The position numbers and the translations under genes were made by a program. Source: an uncultured Clostridia bacterium (GTDB lineage Bacteria; Bacillota; Clostridia; Saccharofermentanales; Saccharofermentanaceae). Taken from it: DNA of 64,000 nt. The notes beneath the pieces are model-generated. The model searched no databases, was not told where the DNA came from, and was given only the letters and a program-made list of their open reading frames with translations. This document shows positions 52,569 to 60,542 of the stretch, in pieces (position 1 is the first letter of the stretch; each line of letters begins with the position of its first letter). The stretch is from the NCBI GenBank assembly GCA_947304405.1, contig CAMZBB010000001.1, forward strand, positions 1 through 64,000, read 5' to 3'.

Positions 52569-54206
52569 ATGCCTGTAATGGATTTACTGAGACGCAACGC
52601 CAAAGAACACGGCGACGAAGTTGCGCTCGTAGAACTCAACCCCACAATGGAAGACACGAGAAAGATCTCCTTCAAGGAGTTCGATCTTGTACAGCAAACA
52701 GTAGGCAGACCCTATCGTCATGAGATCACATGGCAGATCTTCGATGAGAAGTCAAACAGAGTAGCAAACATGCTCCTGGGTCGCGGCATCAAGAAGGGCG
52801 ACAAAGTTGCCATTCTTATGTTCAACTGCCTCGAGTGGCTTCCCATCTATTTCGGAATCCTCAAGACGGGCGCTATTGCCGTCCCCTTCAATTTCAGATA
52901 TACCGCAAACGAGATCTCATACTGCGCTGACCTCGCTCAGGTCTCAGTAATGTTTTTCGGTCCCGAATTCGTTGACAGGATTTCAATCAACGCAGACGAC
53001 ATAGCAAACGGCAGGCTCCTTCTCTATGTTGGTGAAGGCCAGTCACCCGAATATGCAGAAAATTACTGGCAGCAGGTTGCCGATTACTCGAGCAGGGATC
53101 CTTATATCGAACTTACCGAAGACGATCTTGCTGCGATCTATTTCTCATCAGGCACGACAGGATTCCCCAAGGCGATCCTGCACCCTCACAGAAGCCTTAC
53201 ACAGGCTGCCGAGATGGAGGCTGTCCATCACGAGACAGGCAAGGACGACTGCTTCCTCTGCATCCCGCCTCTCTATCACACGGGCGCAAAGTTCCATTGG
53301 ATGGGTTCTTTATGGACGTGCAGCAAGGCAGTCCTTCTCAAGGGCACAAAGCCTGAGATCATCATGAAGGCCGTCTCCGACGAGCACTGCACGATCGTTT
53401 GGCTCCTTGTACCGTGGGCTCAGGATATCCTTGACGCATTGGACCGCGGAGAGATCAAGCTCTCAGACTATCAGCTCGATCAGTGGAGACTCATGCACAT
53501 CGGCGCACAGCCCGTTCCGCCTTCGCTGATCCGTCACTGGAAGGAATACTTCCCCAAGCATCAGTACGACACCAACTACGGTCTTTCCGAGTCAACCGGT
53601 CCAGGCTGCGTTCACCTTGGTCTTGAGAACACTCACAAGGTCGGCGCCATCGGTGTTCCCGGCTACCGTTGGGAGTGCAAGATCGTTGACGATGACGGCA
53701 ACATCGTCAAGCAGGGCGAGGTCGGCGAGCTTTGCGTTAAGGGCCCCGGCGTCATGATCGAATATTACAGGAACCCTGAAGCTACCGCCGCAACACTCAA
53801 AGACGGCTGGCTCTTCACGGGCGACATGGCACGTCAGGACGAGGACGGCTTCTACTTCCTCGTAGACCGTAAGAAGGACGTTATCGTATCCGGCGGTGAG
53901 AACATCTACCCTGTCGAGATCGAGAACTTCCTTCAGGAATATCCGAAGGTCAAGGACGTTGCAGTCATCGGTCTTCCCGACAAGCGTTTGGGCGAGATCA
54001 CGGGCGCTATCGTTGAGATCGAACCCGGCAGCAACTGCACCGTTGAGGAACTCGAGAAGTTCTGCAACCAGCTTCCCCGCTACAAGAGGCCGAAGCAGAT
54101 CATCCTCGCAGACGTTCCGAGGAACGCTACCGGCAAGATCGAAAAGCCACTTCTCAGAAAGAGATACGGTGCCGAAAGACTTGTCGAACAGGAAAATCAG
54201 TCTTAA
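52569..54206 (+). CDS. AMP-forming acyl-CoA synthetase (adenylate-forming superfamily)
   Basis: 545 residues; GGGAGG is about 7 bases before the ATG. It activates a carboxylic acid to acyl-CoA via acyl-AMP. Core motifs: IYFSSGTTGFPKAILHPHRS (P-loop), YDTNYGLSESTGPG (A5), GWLFTGDMARQDEDGFYFLVDRK (in part, GDMARQDEDGFYFLVDRKKD), and catalytic Lys in PRNATGKIEKPLLRK. It resembles medium/long-chain or aryl acid ligases; the substrate is not fixed. It lies before an Na+:solute symporter but behind its own terminator, so the two may be separate transcripts. Confidence 0.9.
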   Translation: MPVMDLLRRNAKEHGDEVALVELNPTMEDTRKISFKEFDLVQQTVGRPYRHEITWQIFDEKSNRVANMLLGRGIKKGDKVAILMFNCLEWLPIYFGILKTGAIAVPFNFRYTANEISYCADLAQVSVMFFGPEFVDRISINADDIANGRLLLYVGEGQSPEYAENYWQQVADYSSRDPYIELTEDDLAAIYFSSGTTGFPKAILHPHRSLTQAAEMEAVHHETGKDDCFLCIPPLYHTGAKFHWMGSLWTCSKAVLLKGTKPEIIMKAVSDEHCTIVWLLVPWAQDILDALDRGEIKLSDYQLDQWRLMHIGAQPVPPSLIRHWKEYFPKHQYDTNYGLSESTGPGCVHLGLENTHKVGAIGVPGYRWECKIVDDDGNIVKQGEVGELCVKGPGVMIEYYRNPEATAATLKDGWLFTGDMARQDEDGFYFLVDRKKDVIVSGGENIYPVEIENFLQEYPKVKDVAVIGLPDKRLGEITGAIVEIEPGSNCTVEELEKFCNQLPRYKRPKQIILADVPRNATGKIEKPLLRKRYGAERLVEQENQS

Positions 54207-54212
54207 AATATC

Positions 54213-54253
54213 GCCTTGCACTCAAAGGTTCTCTTAAGTGCAAGGCTTTTTTA
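54213..54253 (+). terminator. Rho-independent terminator after the acyl-CoA ligase
   Basis: GCCTTGCACT and AGTGCAAGGC (54213-54222, 54237-54246) followed by TTTTTT. Confidence 0.92.
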
Positions 54254-54307
54254 TGAAATAACCGCTTTTGCCTATAGAGGTGGCAAAAGCAAAAGTGAGG
54301 AACATTT

Positions 54308-55879
54308 ATGGACATGGCAGTAAAGATCATCTTTTTGGTTGTCTTTTTCGCCGTAATGATCGCTATCGGATTACTTACGCGCAAAAAAGCAAACAGTGTT
54401 GAAGGCTTCGTTTTGGGCGGCAGAAATGCCGGACCCTGGCTCACCGCTTTCGGTTACGGAACCTCCTACTTCTCCGCAGTTGTATTCATCGGATATGCAG
54501 GACAGTTCGGCTGGAAGTACGGTGTCGCATCCACATGGATCGGTATCGGAAACGCAGTCATTGGTTCCCTTCTCGCATGGATCATTTTGGGAAGAAGAAC
54601 AAGAGTCATGACAAAGCACCTGAGTTCTAAGACGATGCCTGACTTCTTCGGCAAGAGATTTGACAGCAAGGCTCTCAGGATAACGGCCGCACTGATCTCT
54701 TTCATTTTCCTCATTCCCTACACTTCATCAGTCTATAACGGTCTTTCGAGACTCTTTGGAATGGCCTTCTCCATCGACTACAAGGTCTGCATCATCGTCA
54801 TGGCAGCGCTCACATGCGTTTACGTTATCCTGGGCGGTTACATGGCAACTGTCGTAAATGACCTCGTACAGGGCATCATAATGCTCTTCGGCATTACTGC
54901 GGTTATCGTTTCGGTTCTCAACAACAACGGTGGCTTTATCGGCGCTCTCACAACGCTTTCACAGCAGCCTTCAGACCTCCCCGTCACACAGGGAATGCAG
55001 GGTGCTTTCGTTTCATTCTTCGGACCTGACCCGCTCAATCTCTTCGGTGTCATCATCCTCACTTCACTCGGTACATGGGGTCTTCCCCAGATGGTCGGCA
55101 AGTTCTATGCCATCAAGGATGAGAAATCCGTCAAGGCAGGAACTATCATCTCCACCATATTCGCATTCATCGTCGCAGGCGGCTGCTATTTCCTTGGCGG
55201 TTTCGCAAGGCTTTACAAGAACGATCCCGAGATCTACAAGGCAGACGGCTCAGTTCTCTACGATTCCATAATCCCTGAGATGCTCAAGCCCCTCCCTTCC
55301 ATCCTCATCGGTGTCGTAATCGTTCTCGTTCTTTCCGCATCAATGTCCACACTGTCTTCCCTCGTTCTCACATCGAGCTCTACAGTTACATTGGACCTCA
55401 TTGAGCAGATCAAGCCCAAGAAGGAAGAAGATAAAAAGAAGAAAGAAAAGACCCAGCTCATTACAATGCGTCTCCTTCTCGTTTTCTTTATCGCAGTTTC
55501 AGTACTCCTCTCCCTTAACCCTCCGACGTTCATCGCTCAGCTCATGGGTTATTCATGGGGCGCTCTTGCAGGTTCTTTCCTTGCACCGTTCCTCTGGGGT
55601 CTCTACTGGAAAAAGACAACAAAACTCTCCGTATGGGTATGCTTCATCTTCGGTGTAGGCTTCACCGTTGCCAATATGTTCCTGAAGTTCATCGCATCTC
55701 CTATCAACGCCGGTGCCATCACGATGGTCGCAGGACTTGTCATCATCCCTATCGTAAGCCTCATCACGCCCAAGCTCTCTGCCGAAAAGGTCGACGGCAT
55801 CTTCTCATGCTACGATGAGAAGGTTACGATCGAGAAGAGATATTCACTTCCCGAGAACGCTCCTGCCGGCGAGGACTGA
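54308..55879 (+). CDS. Sodium:solute symporter (SSS) family transporter
   Basis: 523 residues, about 13 transmembrane helices. Family features: NSVEGFVLGGRNAGPWLTAFGYGTSYFSAVVFIGYAG (in part, GGRNAGPWLTAFGYGTSYFS), LGGYMATVVNDLVQGIIM, and STLSSLVLTSSSTVTLDL with the sodium-site Ser residues. A charged cytoplasmic loop (KPKKEEDKKKKEKTQ, about 377-391) precedes helix 10. It would import a solute with Na+. The nearby acyl-CoA ligase suggests an organic acid, but amino acids or sugars are equally possible for this family. Confidence 0.9.
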   Translation: MDMAVKIIFLVVFFAVMIAIGLLTRKKANSVEGFVLGGRNAGPWLTAFGYGTSYFSAVVFIGYAGQFGWKYGVASTWIGIGNAVIGSLLAWIILGRRTRVMTKHLSSKTMPDFFGKRFDSKALRITAALISFIFLIPYTSSVYNGLSRLFGMAFSIDYKVCIIVMAALTCVYVILGGYMATVVNDLVQGIIMLFGITAVIVSVLNNNGGFIGALTTLSQQPSDLPVTQGMQGAFVSFFGPDPLNLFGVIILTSLGTWGLPQMVGKFYAIKDEKSVKAGTIISTIFAFIVAGGCYFLGGFARLYKNDPEIYKADGSVLYDSIIPEMLKPLPSILIGVVIVLVLSASMSTLSSLVLTSSSTVTLDLIEQIKPKKEEDKKKKEKTQLITMRLLLVFFIAVSVLLSLNPPTFIAQLMGYSWGALAGSFLAPFLWGLYWKKTTKLSVWVCFIFGVGFTVANMFLKFIASPINAGAITMVAGLVIIPIVSLITPKLSAEKVDGIFSCYDEKVTIEKRYSLPENAPAGED

Positions 55880-55900
55880 TCGTAACAAATCAAACAGTAA

Positions 55901-55930
55901 AAGGGGTTGCATAAGCAACCCCTTTTTTGT
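55901..55930 (+). terminator. Rho-independent terminator
   Basis: AAGGGGTTGC and GCAACCCCTT pair around ATAA, then TTTTGTTTT. Also a possible terminator for the opposing RNA-ligase-like gene. Confidence 0.9.
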
Positions 55931-55938
55931 TTTCCGGA

Positions 55939-56439
55939 TCATTTAAGATCTATTGCAAATATCTCTCTTTTCGGCTGAAATGCACACAGATGAAGCCTTG
56001 AGATCTTTCCAATAAGAGGAGTGAATGAATCAACCACCAACGGGACTGCTTCTGCTACGGTATCCGGTTCATCGATAAGTATGGTCACGTGCGGAGTCCA
56101 TGGATGAGGCTGAGGTACGTCGAAACTTAATTCCTCATGAAAACGGTTCAATTCGCAGTCTCTTTCAGGAGCGGCGAAAAGCACTCTGCCGCCGGCAAAC
56201 ATTCCGATATGACTTAGATGGACCGGAAACTTATAAAAATCTCCGGCTGCCTTCTTCATCGATGTTATCGCCTCTTCTTCCATTTCCAAAGGCAGGATAG
56301 CCATCGTAATGTGATAAGGAAGATCCGGTGTCTGAACGCCCTTAAAACCCGCATCCGTTAACGACCGGTACCAACTGCTCATCTGATCCTGGATATTATC
56401 ATCCAGGTCAGCCATCAGGGCTAAAAACTTCTCTGCCAT
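55939..56439 (-). CDS. 2'-5' RNA ligase superfamily protein
   Basis: 166 residues from the ATG at 56439, with AAGGAG about 11 bases upstream; a longer TTG frame to 56580 adds an unlikely Cys-rich segment. The two catalytic HxT motifs of the 2H phosphoesterase fold are present: YHITMAILP (His43, Thr45) and PHVTILID (His117, Thr119). Members hydrolyse or form 2'-5' or cyclic phosphodiester bonds in RNA or small nucleotides. The substrate is unknown. It is convergent with the symporter gene and divergent from the zinc-ribbon pair. Confidence 0.83.
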   Translation of the reverse strand: MAEKFLALMADLDDNIQDQMSSWYRSLTDAGFKGVQTPDLPYHITMAILPLEMEEEAITSMKKAAGDFYKFPVHLSHIGMFAGGRVLFAAPERDCELNRFHEELSFDVPQPHPWTPHVTILIDEPDTVAEAVPLVVDSFTPLIGKISRLHLCAFQPKREIFAIDLK

Positions 56440-56601
56440 AGAACAATCTGCTCCTTCAACACACGAATACATATCCGTTTTCAACAGACAGATATTATCA
56501 CATGACAGTCCGGTTTCAAAAACCCTTGACAATCCGCAAAACACCGCCAAACTATTGTAAGAAACATACAATATGGCCAACGGCTATAAAGGAGTAACGG
56601 G

Positions 56602-57153
56602 ATGTATCTCAATCATGCCAAGTTAGGCGCATATAAAACGGTCAACACCATCATCATAACCGCATGCGGAATATCGGCGTTCTTCAATCTTATATTCTTG
56701 ATCTTCATCATGACATCCATCCATATCGACCGGGGATTGACTGCGCTACTTCTTTGCATGATCATTTTCTCGCTCATGTCAGTAAAGATCGGGATAATCG
56801 TCTGGCGCGCGCTCCTTATGCACAGGATCACGAAGTGCAGGATCTACAACTCGATCATCGAAGAAGATCATGACGGCATCATCGCATACAGTTCGTTCGC
56901 GAAAATGACCGGCCGCCCGGAAGTCAATGTCATCAAAGACATCATGTGGCTTGTAAGAGAACGCTATCTGATAAACGTAACTGTCGGAAGAACCGCCGTC
57001 AGAGTCGATCTCCTGTCCGACGAAAGAGAATTCGTACAGGTCATCTGCCCCACCTGCGGAGCGCATAACGTCATCCGTAAGAACGGAGGCGGACGATGTG
57101 ACCACTGCGGAACCTTCATGAGATTAAAGGAGAACTATAATGTATCTGAATAA
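56602..57153 (+). CDS. Membrane protein with C-terminal zinc ribbon (first of a pair)
   Basis: 183 residues starting at 56602. Two transmembrane helices (about 12-35 and 45-68), then a cytoplasmic winged-helix-like part (YSSFAKMTGRPEVNVIKDIM, LVRERYLINVTV) and a C-terminal zinc ribbon (CPTCGAHNVI, CDHCGTF). GGAG lies about 10 bases before the ATG. The same order is found in the next gene, which starts inside its last codons. The function is unknown; the layout suggests a membrane-bound assembly with DNA- or protein-binding ends. Confidence 0.75.
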   Translation: MYLNHAKLGAYKTVNTIIITACGISAFFNLIFLIFIMTSIHIDRGLTALLLCMIIFSLMSVKIGIIVWRALLMHRITKCRIYNSIIEEDHDGIIAYSSFAKMTGRPEVNVIKDIMWLVRERYLINVTVGRTAVRVDLLSDEREFVQVICPTCGAHNVIRKNGGGRCDHCGTFMRLKENYNVSE

Positions 57154-57730
57154 AAGGCGGATGACCGTAAGTTACTATATCTGGTTTATAATCACTTTCA
57201 TTAGCGTAATGCCTGCAGTGGTTTTCTGGGGCGTCTCATGTGATGGAAAGACCTATGAAAAGGTTGATGATCCGGTTCCGATGAGGATCACTTTCCTGGT
57301 CCTTGCAATTGTTTTCACCGCGCCTTTTGTCGTCATGTGGATCAAAGGCGGACAGGCCTTTTTCGTAAGACGCATAAGTGATCTTTTCACGGCCGATGCC
57401 GACGGCTTCGTGCCGGTGTCCGAACTTGCAACAGCAATGGGTATGACCGAAGACAAGATCATAAGCAAGGTCACGTCACACATGCGCCGGGGTCATATCA
57501 TCAACTGCAACTACAGCGCACATCAGAAAGCATTTCTTTTGTCTGATAAGATAGGCACGCCCACAACGATGTATCAGGGAGCTCCCGTCAATCATCCTTT
57601 CATAGGCGTACACTGCCCAGGCTGCGGTGCAAGCCTCAAGATCAGGGCGAACACGCAGGGCACGTGCCCTTACTGCGGAAGGCTGATAATCGCGCCGTCC
57701 TTTGATCCGAATACGAACAAGTTCAAATAA
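57140..57730 (+). CDS. Membrane protein with C-terminal zinc ribbon (second of a pair)
   Basis: 196 residues; AAAGGAG lies 8 bases before the ATG, inside the end of the previous gene (14-base overlap, different frame). It starts with MYLN like its partner. Two transmembrane helices (about 12-32 and 48-68), a winged-helix-like part (FVPVSELATAMGMTEDKIIS, then SHMRRGHIINCNYS) and a C-terminal zinc ribbon (CPGCGASLKI, CPYCGRL). It is a diverged paralogue and is probably made together with the first, perhaps as a heteromer. Confidence 0.75.
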   Translation: MYLNKRRMTVSYYIWFIITFISVMPAVVFWGVSCDGKTYEKVDDPVPMRITFLVLAIVFTAPFVVMWIKGGQAFFVRRISDLFTADADGFVPVSELATAMGMTEDKIISKVTSHMRRGHIINCNYSAHQKAFLLSDKIGTPTTMYQGAPVNHPFIGVHCPGCGASLKIRANTQGTCPYCGRLIIAPSFDPNTNKFK

Positions 57731-57733
57731 GAA

Positions 57734-57770
57734 AAGGGGTTCACTTTCAAAGTGAACCCCTTATTGTTTT
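57734..57770. terminator. Bidirectional terminator
   Basis: AAGGGGTTCACTT and AAGTGAACCCCTT form an almost perfect palindrome (57734-57762). T-rich sequence follows on the plus strand and A/T-rich sequence on the other side. It lies between the convergent zinc-ribbon pair and the ior-paaK operon. Confidence 0.85.
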
Positions 57771-57784
57771 GCTTTGGAAATATC

Positions 57785-58207
57785 TTACTGCAGATCTTCC
57801 ATGCCCATTGTCTTTACGCCAGCTGCGTTAAGGAGAGCTTCAACCTTTGCATTGTCATTGGTCTTAATCGCGATGGGAGCGCCCTCACCGTCAAGCGAGA
57901 GACCGTAGATATAACTGATGTTGACTCCTGCTTCGTGGATCATTGAAACGACCTTTGCAAGGCTTCCTACGGCGTCAGGAACGACAACTGCGATAACTTC
58001 ATCGATACGTGCGGCAAAGCCTGCATCCTTGAGGATCTGCTTTGCATTGTCCGGATCTTTGGTAATCAGACGGAGCACACCGTATTCCATCGTATCCGCA
58101 AGGCTTGCAGAGAGAATGTCGATACCGCCCTGTGCAAGGATCTTCAAGACCTGGTCAAGTCTTCCTTCTGTGTTCTCCAAGAAAACCGATAACTGCTTTA
58201 CGAACAT
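57785..58207 (-). CDS. Tandem ACT-domain protein
   Basis: 140 residues made of two ACT domains (about 1-65 and 70-138; VKQLSVFLENTEGRLDQVLKIL and VIAVVVPDAVGSLAKVVSMIHEAGVNISYIYG in part). ACT domains bind amino acids. This type is regularly found next to phenylacetate-CoA ligase and IorAB in anaerobes, so it may sense aromatic amino acids or aryl acids and adjust the pathway. It is the last gene of the operon, 18 bases after paaK. Confidence 0.9.
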   Translation of the reverse strand: MFVKQLSVFLENTEGRLDQVLKILAQGGIDILSASLADTMEYGVLRLITKDPDNAKQILKDAGFAARIDEVIAVVVPDAVGSLAKVVSMIHEAGVNISYIYGLSLDGEGAPIAIKTNDNAKVEALLNAAGVKTMGMEDLQ

Positions 58208-58225
58208 AGTGGTACCTCCCCCGGA

Positions 58226-59527
58226 TTATTGATAAAGCTTACGCTTGTCTGTAACATGCTTGCTCTTGCCGTCGAAATGCTCAAGGCCGTTAGGCTCAAC
58301 GAGCTTGACCTTAGCATTGAGACCTATAGCCTGCTTTAACTTGTCGTGAACTGCCTTGGAGAGCTTCTCCAAAGACTTGATCTCGTCTGTGAAGGCATTC
58401 TCAGCAACCTCGACCTGAACCTCAAGAGTGTCGTTGTTGTCGATACGGTCAACAACGAGCATGTAGTGAGGCGTGAGACCGTCTACCGTAAGAAGAGCTG
58501 CCTCTACCTGTGAAGGGAAAACGTTTACGCCGCGGATGATGAGCATGTCGTCGGATCTTCCTCTGAAGCGCTGGATCCTTGCCATCGTACGTCCGCACTC
58601 ACACTTGTCGTACTCGATGGATGTGAGGTCCTTGGTCCTGTAACGGATAAGAGGCATGCCTTCCTTGGTAAGGTTTGTGATAACGAGCTCACCGTCGGAG
58701 CCCTTGGGAAGCTGCTTTTGTGTAGCAGGATCGATGATCTCGGGAAGGAAATGATCTTCCCAGATATGAAGACCCTTATGGTATTCGCAGTCACATGCAA
58801 CGCCCGGGCCCATCATCTCGGTAAGGCCGTAGATATCATATGCCTTGATGTGAAGTCTGGATTCCATCTGGTCGCGCATTTCGTTTGTCCAGGGCTCAGC
58901 TCCGCAGATGGCGCACTTAAGCTTGATTTTGTCGATAAGGCCTGCCTTCTCAAGATCCTCAGCCACATGCAGCAGATATGAAGGTGTGCATGCGATAGAA
59001 GTTACGTCGCAGTCGATCATCATGTCGATGAGTTTCTGCGTATTGCCTGTGGACATAGGGAGAACAAGTGCTCCAAGATACTCAGCACCGTAATGTGCGC
59101 CAAGACCGCCGGTGAAAAGGCCGTAGCCGTAGCCGACCTGGATAATGTCATCTCTAGTGATGCCTGCCATGGAAAGGCATCTTGCTACGCACTCAGCCCA
59201 GATGTCGATATCGCGTCTTGTATAGACGGCGATCTTCGGCTTTCCCGTTGTACCGGATGAAGCATGAACACGTACCATCTCTGATCTCGGAACTGCCGCA
59301 AGGCCAAAAGGATAAGTATCTCTCAGATCCTGATAAGTAGTGTAAGGCAGTTTATCGAGGTCTTCGATACCCTTGATGTCACCGGGCTCCAAACCTACAG
59401 CCTGCATCTTCTTGCGGTAATACTCAACGTTGTGATAAACGCGGTTTACCTGCTTGACGAGTCTTGCACTCTGAAGTGCTTCAATCTCGTCACGCGACAT
59501 GCACTCCTTTGCTTCATTCCAGATCAT
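58226..59527 (-). CDS. paaK: Phenylacetate-CoA ligase family enzyme
   Basis: 433 residues, the PaaK length. Motifs: RVHASSGTTGKPKIAVYTRRD (in part, HASSGTTGKPKIAVYT), YDIYGLTEMMGPGVACDC, IRYRTKDLTSI, RFRGRSDDMLIIRGVNVFPSQ and a C-terminal domain with GKSKHVTDKR. It joins arylacetates to CoA with ATP, or the reverse. In this operon the substrates are probably phenyl-, hydroxyphenyl- or indoleacetate linked to IorAB. AGGAGG precedes the ATG by about 9 bases. Confidence 0.93.
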   Translation of the reverse strand: MIWNEAKECMSRDEIEALQSARLVKQVNRVYHNVEYYRKKMQAVGLEPGDIKGIEDLDKLPYTTYQDLRDTYPFGLAAVPRSEMVRVHASSGTTGKPKIAVYTRRDIDIWAECVARCLSMAGITRDDIIQVGYGYGLFTGGLGAHYGAEYLGALVLPMSTGNTQKLIDMMIDCDVTSIACTPSYLLHVAEDLEKAGLIDKIKLKCAICGAEPWTNEMRDQMESRLHIKAYDIYGLTEMMGPGVACDCEYHKGLHIWEDHFLPEIIDPATQKQLPKGSDGELVITNLTKEGMPLIRYRTKDLTSIEYDKCECGRTMARIQRFRGRSDDMLIIRGVNVFPSQVEAALLTVDGLTPHYMLVVDRIDNNDTLEVQVEVAENAFTDEIKSLEKLSKAVHDKLKQAIGLNAKVKLVEPNGLEHFDGKSKHVTDKRKLYQ

Positions 59528-59553
59528 AGACGTGTCCCTCCTTAAGCGGGATG

Positions 59554-59964
59554 TTATTTCCGTGCGGTCTTAAAACCGTTGACGATTATTAAAGCGAGCT
59601 CTTTGCCTTCCTTATCAAAGGCTTTGACCTCATAAAGGCAGATGAACCTTCCGTCTTTGACGATGTCGGCCGTGCAAGTCACCTTGCCGCCGTGCCAGGA
59701 CCTCAAAAAGTTCATCTGCGTGGCCTGTGTAACAGTTATAGTGTCAGAATCGAGTACGCAGTTCTCCGCAACGGCAAATGCAAAATCAGCCATCGTGTAA
59801 TAAACTGCGCCCATAAGGCCTCCGACGGCATTCAGATGTCTTCCGTCGGGTTCAAGGCTGACAACGCTGTGGCCCTTCTCGGCTTTCTCTATAACTATTC
59901 CGGTAGCTTCCGTGGCGTACTTGTCGCCTTCGAAAAACTTCCTGACTTCTTCCAATGTTGCCAT
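59554..59964 (-). CDS. PaaI-type hotdog-fold thioesterase
   Basis: 136 residues. The hotdog helix and catalytic segment are seen in RHLNAVGGLMGAVYYTMADFAFAV (in part, HLNAVGGLMGAVYYTMADFA), with Asp in MADFAF as probable catalytic residue. PaaI-like enzymes hydrolyse aryl- or acyl-CoA. Between iorB (2-base gap) and paaK, it probably frees arylacetate from arylacetyl-CoA or clears dead-end CoA esters. Confidence 0.88.
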   Translation of the reverse strand: MATLEEVRKFFEGDKYATEATGIVIEKAEKGHSVVSLEPDGRHLNAVGGLMGAVYYTMADFAFAVAENCVLDSDTITVTQATQMNFLRSWHGGKVTCTADIVKDGRFICLYEVKAFDKEGKELALIIVNGFKTARK

Positions 59965-59966
59965 GC

Positions 59967-60542
59967 TTACTTAGCCTCAAGGCCCATCTCAAAAGCCTTC
60001 ATGTTGAGTTCGAGGAACTTGGCAGGAACCGAAGCTTCAACTGCCTTGATCCACTCTTCCTTGCTGATCTCAGAGATGTACTTGGAGAAGACGCCCATGA
60101 GAACGATGTTTGTAGCCTTGGATGAACCTGCCTGTTCTGCGATCGTGAGAGCGTCGATGGCATCGACTTTAGCGCCTGATGCTTCCATCTTGGAGATGAG
60201 CTCAGACGGATACTCTGCAGTACCTGCGATTACGGGCATCGGATCGATCTGCTGTGAATTGGTTACGATCTGTCCGCCGGGTTTGAGGAACTGAACGTAT
60301 CTTGCAGCTTCGAGAAGCTCGAATGAGATGATGTAATCAGCCTCACCCTTGTCGATGATCGGTGAGTTGACCTTGTCACCGAACTTAACGTAGGTTACAA
60401 CGCTTCCACCTCTCTGGCTCATTCCGTGAACCTCGGAGACCTTAACGTCATAACCCTTGTCCATAGCGGCTCTGCCCAATAACTTACTGGCGAGGAGCGA
60501 ACCCTGTCCGCCTACGCCTACTATCATTATGCTTGTTACCAT
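59967..60542 (-). CDS. iorB: Indolepyruvate:ferredoxin oxidoreductase, beta subunit
   Basis: 191 residues of the pyruvate ferredoxin oxidoreductase gamma-type fold: MIVGVGGQGSLLASKLLGRAA, then EVHGMSQRGGSVVTYVKFG, both diagnostic of IorB. With IorA it oxidatively decarboxylates aryl-pyruvates to arylacetyl-CoA and reduces ferredoxin. The ATG overlaps the iorA stop by 7 bases, and GGGGAGG lies 8 bases upstream inside iorA, so the subunits are coupled. Confidence 0.95.
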   Translation of the reverse strand: MVTSIMIVGVGGQGSLLASKLLGRAAMDKGYDVKVSEVHGMSQRGGSVVTYVKFGDKVNSPIIDKGEADYIISFELLEAARYVQFLKPGGQIVTNSQQIDPMPVIAGTAEYPSELISKMEASGAKVDAIDALTIAEQAGSSKATNIVLMGVFSKYISEISKEEWIKAVEASVPAKFLELNMKAFEMGLEAK

